From NCBI GenBank assembly GCA_910588145.1, contig CAJUPO010000003.1:124001-188000 (forward strand): 64,000 bases of DNA, given 5' to 3'. The DNA is from an uncultured Oscillospiraceae bacterium (lineage in GTDB: Bacteria; Bacillota; Clostridia; Oscillospirales; Ruminococcaceae). The first letter of the stretch is position 1; every line of letters begins with the position of its first letter. The notes under the pieces are model-generated. The model was not told the origin of the DNA. It saw only the letters and a program-made list of their open reading frames with translations, and did not search any database. Made by a program: the position numbers and the translations under genes. Positions 16,658 through 25,673 of this stretch are shown in pieces.

Positions 16658-17716
16658 ATGAAAACAATTACCGTTAATACAAGCACAACCTATGATATTT
16701 ATATAGAAAGAGGTATTCTCAAAAACTGCGGAAAAATTATTGCTGATACAATAAAAACAAGAAAAATCGCAGTAATAACAGATGACATTGTTGATTCTTT
16801 ATACGGAAAAACAGTTATTGACTCCCTTGAGGAAAATGGATTTGAAACAGTCAAATTTATATTTCCAAACGGAGAAGCTTCGAAATGCTCGGATACCCTT
16901 AACAAAATTTATACGTTCCTATGCGAAAATAATATCACACGCACCGATTGCATTATCGCTTTGGGCGGAGGAGTTGTAGGCGATATAACAGGATTTGCAG
17001 CGGCTACTTTTCTTAGGGGGCTTGACTATATCCAGATTCCTACTACGCTGTTGGCTCAGATCGACTCGTCAGTGGGCGGAAAAACTGCAATAGATCTTCC
17101 CTGCGGAAAAAATTTAGTAGGTGCATTTAAACAGCCTGCCTGCGTTATATGCGATCCGGATGTGCTCGCTACCCTTAAAAGGGAAACAATGTCCGACGGA
17201 ATGGCGGAAGCCATTAAATACGGCATGATACGTGACAAAAATCTGTTTGATCTTATTGCGGCTAACAATCTTGACAGCATTTTTGACGTTATGGACGAAG
17301 TCATCTGCAAAAGCATTTCAATTAAAAGAGATGTCGTGGAAAATGATGAATTTGATACCGGTGAACGTATGATTTTAAATTTCGGTCATACTCTCGGACA
17401 TGCCATTGAAAGCTATTACCATTATGAAAAATATACCCACGGCAGCGCTGTTGCGGCAGGAATGTGCATGATAACGGAAAAAAGCTGTGACAGTATAATG
17501 ACAAAAGCCCTAAAAAAATGCGTAACCGCCTATGAACTTCCAGTAAAAACAGACGCACCTGTTTCTGAACTTGTAAAGCTTTGCGGAAACGATAAAAAAC
17601 GGGAAAGCGGCAGTATTAACTTTATCCTATGTGAAGAAATAGGAAAAGCTGTAATAAAAAAAGTTTCTGTCAAGGAATTTGAAAAATTTGTTGTTAATGA
17701 AGTTGTTAATATATAG
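16658..17716 (+). CDS. aroB: 3-dehydroquinate synthase
   Basis: 352 residues, normal length. Converts DAHP to 3-dehydroquinate, the second step of the shikimate pathway, using NAD and a divalent metal. The NAD-binding glycine motif ALGGGVVGDITGFAA is near 105-119, the PTTLLAQIDSSVGGKT motif follows, and the metal-binding His residues lie in NFGHTLGHAIE near 245. The ATG at 16658 has GGAGG 7 bases upstream; the longer frame to 16616 lacks a site. First gene of the aroB-aroA-aroC-DUF4364 operon. Confidence 0.97.
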   Translation: MKTITVNTSTTYDIYIERGILKNCGKIIADTIKTRKIAVITDDIVDSLYGKTVIDSLEENGFETVKFIFPNGEASKCSDTLNKIYTFLCENNITRTDCIIALGGGVVGDITGFAAATFLRGLDYIQIPTTLLAQIDSSVGGKTAIDLPCGKNLVGAFKQPACVICDPDVLATLKRETMSDGMAEAIKYGMIRDKNLFDLIAANNLDSIFDVMDEVICKSISIKRDVVENDEFDTGERMILNFGHTLGHAIESYYHYEKYTHGSAVAAGMCMITEKSCDSIMTKALKKCVTAYELPVKTDAPVSELVKLCGNDKKRESGSINFILCEEIGKAVIKKVSVKEFEKFVVNEVVNI

Positions 17717-17747
17717 CATGAACTTATTGACATAAAAAGGAGCACTT

Positions 17748-18983
17748 ATGGATATTAAAATTATTCCCGGCAAGCTGAACGGAACAGTTAGCATTCCTTC
17801 CTCCAAAAGCATGACTCATCGTGTTCTTATCGGGGCCGCCCTCGCAAAAGGAAAATCTGTAATTTCAAATGTAACCTTTTCAAAGGATATTTATGCAACC
17901 ATTGACGCTCTTAAAGCATCAGGAGCTGACATAACCGCCGACGGCAATACAGTAACTGTAAACGGACTCTGCGGCAGATGTCCTCAAAACGCTGAAATTG
18001 ACTGCTGTGAAAGCGGTTCAACTCTTAGATTCATGATTCCTGTTACTGCTGCTCTCGGCATTAACTCCGTTTACAAAGGACAGGGCAGACTTCCGGAAAG
18101 ACCTATAACTCCATATTTACGGGAACTTCCGCAAAAAGGTATATCCTTTGATTACCAAAATACCATGCCATTTACTGTTTCCGGAAAACTTCTTTCAGGA
18201 AAATACAGCCTTGAAGGAAATATTTCGTCTCAGTTTATTACCGGTCTTTTGTTTGCTCTTCCGCTTCTGGAAGGTGATTCAGAAATAATTCTTACATCAC
18301 CTCTTGAATCAAAACCTTATGCTGATATGACCATTGAAAGCCTGAAACTTTTTGGCATTGACATAAAAGAAACTCAGAAAGGGTACTATATAAAAGGCAG
18401 TCAGCAATATCATTCATCCGATGTTTCCGTTGAGGGAGATTACTCCCAGGCAGCATTTTTCTATGTTGCTAATGCTCTGGGAAGCAATGTTAAAATTGAA
18501 AACCTGAAAAAAGAATCCACTCAGGGTGATAAGAAAATTGTTGAAATAACTGAAAATCTATGTTATAATGAAAATAATGTACCAATGGGTTTTTCTGTCA
18601 ATGCATCAGATATACCGGACCTTGTACCTATTCTTGCTGTTTTAGGCACATATTGCTGTAATACTTCAAGAATTTCAGGTGCAGAACGTCTTAAAATAAA
18701 AGAAAGCGACAGACTGACAGCTACCGCTGCTGCTATAAACGCTCTCGGCGGAGATGTAACGCCCGTAAATGACGGACTTATTATAAACAATGCAAGGCTT
18801 TGCGGAGGATCAATAGACAGCTGCGGAGATCACCGAATAGCAATGTGTGCCGCAATAGCCGCAACAATTTGTCAGGAGCCTGTAATTATAAAGAACGCTG
18901 ATTCCGTTGAAAAATCTTATCCGGACTTTTTCAGGGATTATCAAAATTTGGGAGGAATTGCCAATGTCATCACTGTGGAATAA
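17748..18983 (+). CDS. aroA: 3-phosphoshikimate 1-carboxyvinyltransferase (EPSP synthase)
   Basis: 411 residues. Transfers the enolpyruvyl group of PEP to shikimate-3-phosphate. Substrate motifs are visible: IPSSKSMTHR near residue 16, ESGSTLRFM near 87, GRLPERPI near 112, and KESDRLTA near 315. The gene follows aroB by 31 bases with AAAGGAG upstream, and its last 20 bases overlap the start of aroC. It acts between shikimate kinase (not in this window) and chorismate synthase. Confidence 0.97.
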   Translation: MDIKIIPGKLNGTVSIPSSKSMTHRVLIGAALAKGKSVISNVTFSKDIYATIDALKASGADITADGNTVTVNGLCGRCPQNAEIDCCESGSTLRFMIPVTAALGINSVYKGQGRLPERPITPYLRELPQKGISFDYQNTMPFTVSGKLLSGKYSLEGNISSQFITGLLFALPLLEGDSEIILTSPLESKPYADMTIESLKLFGIDIKETQKGYYIKGSQQYHSSDVSVEGDYSQAAFFYVANALGSNVKIENLKKESTQGDKKIVEITENLCYNENNVPMGFSVNASDIPDLVPILAVLGTYCCNTSRISGAERLKIKESDRLTATAAAINALGGDVTPVNDGLIINNARLCGGSIDSCGDHRIAMCAAIAATICQEPVIIKNADSVEKSYPDFFRDYQNLGGIANVITVE

Positions 18984-20058
18984 TCGTATTTCAATTTCTA
19001 TATTCGGGGAATCACACGGCCCGGCAATAGGCGTTGTAATTGATAATCTGCCGCCTGGAGAATATATCGATATAGAAGAACTTGGACGCTTTCTTTCAAG
19101 AAGAGCTCCTAAAAAAGACGGCACTACTACCATGAGAAGCGAAAAGGATCTTCCTCAGATTATGTCAGGACTTATAAATGATAAAACAACGGGAACACCT
19201 TTATGCGCGTTTATTCAGAATACAGATACCCGTTCCCAGGATTATTCCAATATCTCCAAGCTTGCAAGACCTGGTCACGCTGACTACACCGGTTCTGTAA
19301 GATACAAGGGATTCAATGATGTTAGAGGCGGGGGTCATTTTTCCGGTAGACTTACTGCTCCCCTTGTTTTTGCAGGAGCACTCTGCGGACAGATTTTGGA
19401 AAAGCGCGGTATATATACCGGCGCTCATGTTGCTGAAATACACGGAATACGTGATAAGGAATTTGACAGAACCAATGTAAATAAGGATGACATTTTGGCA
19501 ATAAGATATAAGAAATTCCCTGTAATCGACGATGTACAGGGAGAAAAAATGTTCGACGATATTCAGAATGCTCGGCTTGGATGTGAATCACTCGGAGGAA
19601 TTATAGAATGTGCTTGTGTAAATGTTCCTGCCGGTATAGGTTCTCCTATTTTTGATGGTCTTGAAAATACTTTAGCTCAGCTTATTTTCGGTATTCCGGC
19701 TGTAAAGGGACTTGAGTTCGGTGCAGGATTTAAAACTGCTAAAATGGTAGGCAGTCAAAATAACGATGAATTTTATGTAGATGATAAAGGACACGTAAAG
19801 ACTAAATCCAATAATCACGGCGGTATTTTAGGCGGAATATCTTCCGGAATGCCAATAACCATGAACGTTGCTATAAAGCCCACACCGTCAATATCCAAAC
19901 CACAAGCTACCATTGATTACGGCAATATGTCAAATGACGTACTGAGTATAAAGGGCAGACACGACCCTTGTATAGTTCCAAGAGCAGTTCCGTGCGTTGA
20001 AGCTGCCGTAAATATCGGTATTCTTTCCCATATGCTTGATTACCCTAACTTCACCTGA
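18964..20058 (+). CDS. aroC: Chorismate synthase
   Basis: 364 residues. Removes phosphate from EPSP to make chorismate, needing reduced FMN. Signature FGESHGPAIG near residue 13 and the second motif GGGHFSGRLTA near 120 are intact, as is the C-terminal GRHDPC motif. The ATG at 18964 has GGAGG 7 bases upstream and lies within the end of aroA; the longer frame to 18907 is not needed. Overlap with aroA points to coupled translation. Confidence 0.97.
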   Translation: MSSLWNNRISISIFGESHGPAIGVVIDNLPPGEYIDIEELGRFLSRRAPKKDGTTTMRSEKDLPQIMSGLINDKTTGTPLCAFIQNTDTRSQDYSNISKLARPGHADYTGSVRYKGFNDVRGGGHFSGRLTAPLVFAGALCGQILEKRGIYTGAHVAEIHGIRDKEFDRTNVNKDDILAIRYKKFPVIDDVQGEKMFDDIQNARLGCESLGGIIECACVNVPAGIGSPIFDGLENTLAQLIFGIPAVKGLEFGAGFKTAKMVGSQNNDEFYVDDKGHVKTKSNNHGGILGGISSGMPITMNVAIKPTPSISKPQATIDYGNMSNDVLSIKGRHDPCIVPRAVPCVEAAVNIGILSHMLDYPNFT

Positions 20059-20073
20059 TTCGGAGGCATTTAT

Positions 20074-20673
20074 ATGGATACGGACAGCATAAGCTACACT
20101 AAAATGTCAGAACTGGCTTCAACAGAAATCAAGGATCAACAGACTATCAATATTTTAATTTGTTATCTGCTCTACCGGATTAATAAACCAGTTGACTCAG
20201 AACAACTATATGATATTTCCGTTGGAACAGGAATTATAAATTACTTTTTCTATCATGACTCAATTAATTATCTTCTTACAGATAATCTTATTAAAGCTGA
20301 GACTACTGACAAAAATGAAACGCTGTATACCCTCACTGAAAAAGGAACCGGCTGCGCGAGAACCTTAAGAAAATATGTTCAGAAATCTTACCGGGATAAA
20401 ATTGTTCAGGCGGCATTAAAATACTTTGCAAGATTAAAATATGAAAGTGAAGTAAAAATAGATTATATTAAACTTGAAAAGGGTTATTATGTACATTGTC
20501 GTTGTCTTGATATAGGAGCTGACCTTTTGGACTTAAAGCTGTTTGCTCCTGATCTTAGTCAAGCTGAAATGATAGGTAAAAAAATAATGCTTAATCCCCC
20601 GGGATTTTACAGTAAAATTATGAACTTTGCTCTTTCAAATAAGGAAGAAGATTTTGATCCTGATGATCTTTAA
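20074..20673 (+). CDS. DUF4364 family protein
   Basis: 199 residues. The N-terminal part (about 20-110) reads as a winged-helix domain (ILICYLLYRINKPVDSEQLYD) of the PadR-like DUF4364 family, common in Clostridia; the rest is alpha/beta and unassigned. Known members have no proven role; DNA binding is inferred. It follows aroC by 15 bases and ends at a strong terminator, so it is in the aromatic operon, which raises the possibility that it regulates it. Confidence 0.8.
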   Translation: MDTDSISYTKMSELASTEIKDQQTINILICYLLYRINKPVDSEQLYDISVGTGIINYFFYHDSINYLLTDNLIKAETTDKNETLYTLTEKGTGCARTLRKYVQKSYRDKIVQAALKYFARLKYESEVKIDYIKLEKGYYVHCRCLDIGADLLDLKLFAPDLSQAEMIGKKIMLNPPGFYSKIMNFALSNKEEDFDPDDL

Positions 20674-20680
20674 ATTAATA

Positions 20681-20716
20681 AAAAAGACTTTCACAAAATA
20701 TGTGAAAGTCTTTTTT
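20681..20716. terminator. Bidirectional terminator of the aro operon and GNAT gene
   Basis: A 15-bp perfect stem (20681-20695 with 20701-20715) with a 5-base loop, A-run before and T-run after. Confidence 0.93.
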
Positions 20717-21208
20717 TCATATATCAAGCTGTAATATATAGTCATCCATTATAAAACTGTTTCCAATATCAGTTTCAGCAGAATCAATAATCCTGAATCC
20801 CATGTGCTTATATATCTCAATTGTATTATAATTATATTTATTAACAGTAAGGTAAATACCATCCATATCCGACGAGCATTTTATAATCTCGTTAAGCATT
20901 ATTCTTGAAACGCCCATACCCCGATACTCTTTTTTTACATACAGTTTACTTAGAAACATACGGCTTCCGTCTTTTTTAAAACCCGTATATCCTATGATTT
21001 CTCCGTTAGCTATGACATTAAGGTAAGTATATCCCTCACGCTTAATCTGATTACTTATTGCTCTGTGACTCTGGAATTTCTCAAGCATATATTTTACCTG
21101 CTCCGCACCAATGATTGGAGTAAAATGCTGAGTCCAGATTTCTTTTGCTGTTTCAGCTGTTTTCTCAATATCAATATCAGTTTCAACCTTTTTTAAAATT
21201 ACTTCCAT
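20717..21208 (-). CDS. GNAT-family N-acetyltransferase
   Basis: 163 residues. The acetyl-CoA-binding motif A is present as LYVKKEYRGMGVSRIMLNEI (about residues 90-109, RGMGVS being the pyrophosphate loop), with the following IYLTVNKYN strand. The layout resembles acetyltransferases acting on small amines or protein N-termini, but the acceptor is unknown. Stand-alone gene; its stop codon abuts the terminator shared with the aro operon. Confidence 0.88.
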   Translation of the reverse strand: MEVILKKVETDIDIEKTAETAKEIWTQHFTPIIGAEQVKYMLEKFQSHRAISNQIKREGYTYLNVIANGEIIGYTGFKKDGSRMFLSKLYVKKEYRGMGVSRIMLNEIIKCSSDMDGIYLTVNKYNYNTIEIYKHMGFRIIDSAETDIGNSFIMDDYILQLDI

Positions 21209-21232
21209 TTAATCTTAAACTCCCTTTTCAAA

Positions 21233-21259
21233 AAAGCAGCAGAGGTTTTCTGCTGCTTT
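21233..21259 (-). terminator. Terminator of the zinc-ribbon membrane protein gene
   Basis: An 11-bp stem (21233-21243 with 21249-21259) followed on the minus strand by TTTTTTG. Confidence 0.88.
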
Positions 21260-21263
21260 TGCT

Positions 21264-22436
21264 TTATTTTAAATTTGTTCCGCATTTTGCACAAAATGAA
21301 GCCGTTTCTCTGTTCTGATGTCCGCATTGAACGCATTTTCCTGGAATCTGTTCAGCAGCTTGTTCAGTAACAGGTTCTTCTGATATAGCATTTTCGGTAT
21401 ATGCAGGTTCAGGCATTACTGTATCATCAGGAACAGTATCCATTTCTGGAATTTCAGCCTGATTATAAACAGTACAACCATCTATTTCATCCATAGAAGA
21501 AATACTCTTGCTCTTTCCGCTGAAGATAATTGAAAATACTTCAAGGATAAGACCGACTAATAAAGCTGCTCCTGAATACAGTATAAACGGCGCTTTAATA
21601 TCATCTTTCCAGCTAAATCCCTTTAAAATATCATAAAATACAGATGTTGAGGAAGACGCAAAGTATTTAAGTATAAAAGGAACTGTTACTGCACCTGCTA
21701 AAATAATACCGGACGGAATAATAACAGCTTTACTGTATTTCCTTATCATTTTTGAGGCACGTCGGGAATTAAACTTATATATCAACAGCCAGTTAATAAA
21801 AACAACAGCTAAAAGTGCATAAAGAAAAATTACATTCCAGAATGAGAAAAATGTATGTATAGGTGCAGTCACAAGCCATTTTTCTCCCTTATCAATACGA
21901 AATTCATTATAACTGTCCAGCATAGAAAGATTGTTTCTAAGTTCTTCTTTATCTGCTTCAAGAAATCTTAAACCAGCCTCTTTATAAATAAAGTCTTCAT
22001 TATCCTCAATAAGCTTTATGATTTCATCAGCTGTAACTTCCGGAAGCTCGCCTTTATCAAGACAAAAATCAGCATATGCATTCAGCTTATCGTTTATAAA
22101 ATCCTTAATAAAAGGTGCTGCAAGAACATTATCGACATTTTCAACAGTAATCCGGTCATCGTCTATAAAGTTCTCATAAATATACTCATCAAGCTTTTGG
22201 TTATCAACGCTAATTTCTGAAAGGCTAACATTCTCAATCTTCTTCTGGATAAGTTCTTTTTTTACAACAGTCCTAAGGGATAAAGTTGCAATAAGGCAGA
22301 TAACCGAAATCATCACAATAATAAAAAATATAACAGAGCTCAGTCCCACACCGAATCCGTGAGAATTAGGAGCCTTTACGCCGCATTGGCAGGTTTCCTT
22401 TGCAAATACTTTTTTTCCGCAGTTACTACAAGTCAT
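21264..22436 (-). CDS. Membrane protein with zinc ribbons at both ends
   Basis: 390 residues. A short N-terminal C-x2-C ... C-x-C zinc ribbon (residues 3-18), a membrane segment (28-52), an extracytoplasmic region (55-190), three further membrane segments (about 192-215, 235-260, 280-305), an acidic proline-rich linker, and a C-terminal zinc ribbon CVQCGHQN...FCAKCG (about 366-385). This zinc-ribbon plus membrane layout is frequent in Clostridia but uncharacterised. It is read as a unit with the downstream terminator; the link to xth upstream (47-base gap) is unclear. Confidence 0.8.
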   Translation of the reverse strand: MTCSNCGKKVFAKETCQCGVKAPNSHGFGVGLSSVIFFIIVMISVICLIATLSLRTVVKKELIQKKIENVSLSEISVDNQKLDEYIYENFIDDDRITVENVDNVLAAPFIKDFINDKLNAYADFCLDKGELPEVTADEIIKLIEDNEDFIYKEAGLRFLEADKEELRNNLSMLDSYNEFRIDKGEKWLVTAPIHTFFSFWNVIFLYALLAVVFINWLLIYKFNSRRASKMIRKYSKAVIIPSGIILAGAVTVPFILKYFASSSTSVFYDILKGFSWKDDIKAPFILYSGAALLVGLILEVFSIIFSGKSKSISSMDEIDGCTVYNQAEIPEMDTVPDDTVMPEPAYTENAISEEPVTEQAAEQIPGKCVQCGHQNRETASFCAKCGTNLK

Positions 22437-22482
22437 TTTTCTCTCCTCTAATAAAAATAATTTAATTATATTTACCTAAAAC

Positions 22483-23244
22483 TTACAGTATCAAATCTAT
22501 TTCCAGTTCAACAGGACAGTGGTCACTGCCCATAACGTCAGAGTGAATAAAGCACTCCTTTATACATTCGTTAAGCGCTTTTGAAACAATAAAATAATCA
22601 ATGCGCCATCCGGCGTTTTTGGCTCTTGCATTAAACATATATGACCACCAAGTATAGGCTCCTGTTTTTTCAGGATAAAGATAACGAAAACTATCTGTGA
22701 ATCCCGATTCAAGAAGCTTTGTCATTTTATTTCTTTCTTCCGGTGTAAAGCCTGAATTTTTCATATTGGACTTCGGATTTTTCAAATCTATTTCACAATG
22801 AGCCACGTTCAAATCTCCGCAATATATAACAGGTTTCTTACTATCCAGCTTTTTCAGATGCTCCCTAAGAGCGTCCTCCCATTCCATACGGTAATCAAGC
22901 CGTGCAAGATCTCTTTGTGAATTAGGAACATATGCATTTACAATATAAAAATTGTCATACTCCAGTGTAATAACTCTACCCTCTGTATTATGGATATCAA
23001 GTCCAAAATCATAAAAAACATTCATTGGTTTTATTTTTGTAAAAACAGCTGTTCCGGAATATCCCTTTTTATCAGCGCTGTGCCAGTACTGATAATACCC
23101 TTCAGTTTCCAGTTCAAGCTGTCCCTGCTGCATCTTAGTTTCCTGAATGCAGAAAACGTCTGCGTCAGTACTATTGAAAAAGTCAATAAATCCCTTTGAT
23201 ACACAAGCACGCAAGCCGTTTACATTCCATGTTACAAGCTTCAT
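22483..23244 (-). CDS. xth: Exodeoxyribonuclease III (AP endonuclease)
   Basis: 253 residues. Class II AP endonuclease and 3'-5' exonuclease in base-excision repair. Motifs of the exonuclease/endonuclease/phosphatase fold are in order: TWNVNGLRA at residue 4, FCIQETKM with catalytic Glu near 35, VNAYVPNS near 103, YCGDLNVAH near 142, WRIDYFIVS near 214 and SDHCPVELEI at the end. Acts downstream of glycosylases such as Nth and OGG, both encoded in this window. The ATG has GGAGG close upstream. Confidence 0.97.
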   Translation of the reverse strand: MKLVTWNVNGLRACVSKGFIDFFNSTDADVFCIQETKMQQGQLELETEGYYQYWHSADKKGYSGTAVFTKIKPMNVFYDFGLDIHNTEGRVITLEYDNFYIVNAYVPNSQRDLARLDYRMEWEDALREHLKKLDSKKPVIYCGDLNVAHCEIDLKNPKSNMKNSGFTPEERNKMTKLLESGFTDSFRYLYPEKTGAYTWWSYMFNARAKNAGWRIDYFIVSKALNECIKECFIHSDVMGSDHCPVELEIDLIL

Positions 23245-23267
23245 ACAGAGCCTCCTGTTATAAATGT

Positions 23268-24932
23268 TTATTCGTAATATTTTGCATGACGAAAATATAA
23301 TTGTTTGGTAAAGGGATCATAGAGAATATCGTCATTTCCCTGTCCCATTACTTCATATTCAGTTTTATAAAATACCGGTATAAATTCAAAATTATTCAAA
23401 ATAGCTTTTTCTCCCTCAGCTATCAATTCAAGACCGTTATTATAATTATCCAGCATTCTGACTTCATCTATAACACTGTCCACCCTTGAATCAGAAAAGC
23501 CCCAGCTGCTGTTACCTGTTTCAAACTCCTCAAGAACGGCAAGAGGATTATTATAGCTTCCCGAAAGGGGATATATAGCCATAGTATATTCACCATCATC
23601 AATACGGTTATAATACTCATCCTCTGGTACTTCCTCAATACCTATATAGAAGCCGAAAAGAGTCTGCCAGTTCTGGGTAACAAGGTGAAGATACTCAGTA
23701 TCCATTATATCTTCCGGCACAAGAATTTTTATATTTTCAAGGGATTGCAGTCCCATATTGCTCATACCCTTTTTATAATAAGAAAGAGCAAGTTCAGGAT
23801 CATATGAAATTGGTTTTCCGTCCTCATCAACAGCAACAGTTTTTTCGGAGATAAGCTCACGGTAGCTCTTATTTAAAAAGGATATTCCCGGAGGAATTAC
23901 TGAATAAGCGGGCTGAAGATCAGAAGAGATCTGACCTTCAAAATTATCCTTATCAATTCCATAAGCAAGCGCTTTTTTTATATCCGGATTACTATAAGCT
24001 GAATTTTCAGGATTCGTAATTATACCTAAAGTATAATTTTGATATGCCCTTACAACATGATCCTTATTTTTTCCTGCGTCAAAATCAAAAGTCAACAGAA
24101 CGTCAGATGTACTTCCGCTAAAGCTTTCAGCCGCTTCCTTACGGGATCTTTTTATATAAAAATTCAAATAAGAAGGATAAATTTTATCATAAGTACCGTT
24201 TTTATCATTTCTTCCCATATAAATAAAGTTATCATTTCCATAAGGGTCATAAAACCATTGCCTTACAAAAAAGGCTCCGTTGGAAATAACAGATCTATCA
24301 TCAAGACCGTATCTTCCTTTTGTACTGTTGAAAAATTCTTCATTACACGGCATTGCCGGCGTAGTGGAAAGTGAACTTAAAAATCCTGCGCTGGGATACT
24401 CCAGTTCAAAGACAAGCTCTCTGTCGCTAATTGCTCTTACTCCTATTTCACTGTAATCTGCATTTTTATCAATAATTTTTCCGGCATTTTTCAAACACCT
24501 GAATTTTTCACGGTGAGGTGAACAGGTTTCCGGATTAAAAATTCTCCTGAACGCAAAAACAAAATCATAAGCAGAAATCGGTGTAACCTCATTCTCATCT
24601 GTTTCTTCGTCCTCGTCTTCATCAAAATACCAGTAGCAGTCATCTCTGATTTTAAATGTATAGGTAAGCATATCATCTGAAATAGTGTAGCTTTCAGCGG
24701 CAGCGTTAGAAATTTCCCCTTTATCATTCATTGTTACAAGTCCCGTAAAAAGATTTGCAATAACAGTCATCGAATTACTGTCCGACGCAAACTGAGGGTC
24801 AAGACTTTCAGGATTACCCGGCAGCGCACAGTCAAATGAATAGTTAGCGCCGTCAGATCTATTTTCAGTGCATCCTGTAAATGTACCTGCAATTAATGCA
24901 AAAGCGGCAAGAACAGATATAAATTTACGCAA
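23268..24932 (-). CDS. Oligopeptide ABC transporter substrate-binding lipoprotein (OppA-like)
   Basis: 554 residues. A lipoprotein signal ends at the lipobox TFTGC (Cys about 20), followed by the SBP_bac_5 fold: PESLDPQFASD near 40, LVTMNDKGEISNAAAESY, and the IKKALAYGIDKDNF motif near 323. Binds peptides outside the membrane for import. The start is a TTG at 24932 with an ideal GGAGG 7 bases upstream. Odd: no opp permease or ATPase genes adjoin it, so it is an orphan receptor or serves a transporter elsewhere. Own sigma-A promoter. Confidence 0.9.
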   Translation of the reverse strand: MRKFISVLAAFALIAGTFTGCTENRSDGANYSFDCALPGNPESLDPQFASDSNSMTVIANLFTGLVTMNDKGEISNAAAESYTISDDMLTYTFKIRDDCYWYFDEDEDEETDENEVTPISAYDFVFAFRRIFNPETCSPHREKFRCLKNAGKIIDKNADYSEIGVRAISDRELVFELEYPSAGFLSSLSTTPAMPCNEEFFNSTKGRYGLDDRSVISNGAFFVRQWFYDPYGNDNFIYMGRNDKNGTYDKIYPSYLNFYIKRSRKEAAESFSGSTSDVLLTFDFDAGKNKDHVVRAYQNYTLGIITNPENSAYSNPDIKKALAYGIDKDNFEGQISSDLQPAYSVIPPGISFLNKSYRELISEKTVAVDEDGKPISYDPELALSYYKKGMSNMGLQSLENIKILVPEDIMDTEYLHLVTQNWQTLFGFYIGIEEVPEDEYYNRIDDGEYTMAIYPLSGSYNNPLAVLEEFETGNSSWGFSDSRVDSVIDEVRMLDNYNNGLELIAEGEKAILNNFEFIPVFYKTEYEVMGQGNDDILYDPFTKQLYFRHAKYYE

Positions 24933-25011
24933 TGTTATCCTCCTTTGTCAATTCTTATATTGTCTTTTGTTCAACTGCTGAACTTTAAAAATCAGCATGT
25001 ACACATAAAAT

Positions 25012-25040
25012 ATTATAACATTTTTTATGTGTTATATCAA
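25012..25040 (-). promoter_or_regulatory. Sigma-A promoter of the OppA-like gene
   Basis: Minus-strand TTGATA (25040-25035), a 17-base spacer and TATAAT (25017-25012). Confidence 0.75.
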
Positions 25041-25086
25041 TAGAAATAATATTGTTTTCTTTATTTTTTGACAAATCAGCAAAAAG

Positions 25087-25113
25087 CAAAAAACCGGACG
25101 CAAAAGCGTCCGG
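25087..25113 (-). terminator. Terminator of the DUF4358 gene
   Basis: Stem CCGGACGC (25094-25101)/GCGTCCGG (25106-25113) with a 4-base loop, followed on the minus strand by TTTTTTG. Confidence 0.92.
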
Positions 25114-25121
25114 AAAGCAGT

Positions 25122-25604
25122 TTATTTATTTTCATTGCTAAAATGCTTAAGCAACTCCGATTCAGCTTTGGAATTGTCCTCAGTGCAAAGCCAATATACA
25201 TAATCTCCCCTTGTTTTTACATCAGAACTGCAAAGCTTGTCATATTCTTCTTTAACATAATCCTCAAAGCTGTCTCTGCGGCTTTCAAGTCTTTCCTTAA
25301 CAGCCTTTTTTACCTTATTGGTATCACTTGTCTTTATAATGCAGATTTCATCAGCGTCTCCGCCGGAGCCTGCCCAATAAACAGAATACTCCTCAAAGTC
25401 CTTCGTTTCAAGACCATACTCATATGTAAAGTTTTCCTCATTGACTTCAACCATCTCAGGAAAATACGTACCGCAATTCAGCACCGCCTTAGTAACTTCG
25501 CTTAAGGGTTCGTTAATAACTGTTTCAGATTCCCTGCATCCAGTGATAAACCATGCAGCGGCTGTCATAATAATTCCACACAATATTTTTTTTCTTTTTC
25601 TCAT
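25122..25604 (-). CDS. DUF4358 lipoprotein
   Basis: 160 residues. Lipoprotein signal with lipobox FITGC (Cys about 23), then a DUF4358 domain with the typical YGLETKDFEEYSVYWAGSGG core in two parts and IIKTSDTNKVKKAVKERLE helix. The family is found in Clostridia, outside the membrane, with no known function; it is often next to peptidoglycan or SGNH-hydrolase genes. Here it lies directly downstream of an SGNH hydrolase gene on the same strand, so the two are probably cotranscribed. Confidence 0.85.
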   Translation of the reverse strand: MRKRKKILCGIIMTAAAWFITGCRESETVINEPLSEVTKAVLNCGTYFPEMVEVNEENFTYEYGLETKDFEEYSVYWAGSGGDADEICIIKTSDTNKVKKAVKERLESRRDSFEDYVKEEYDKLCSSDVKTRGDYVYWLCTEDNSKAESELLKHFSNENK

Positions 25605-25673
25605 TTTCTATTTGTCCTTTCATTTTTTTCTTGATTTTAATTATTTGCAAATCCAAACTTATATCTAATACAG

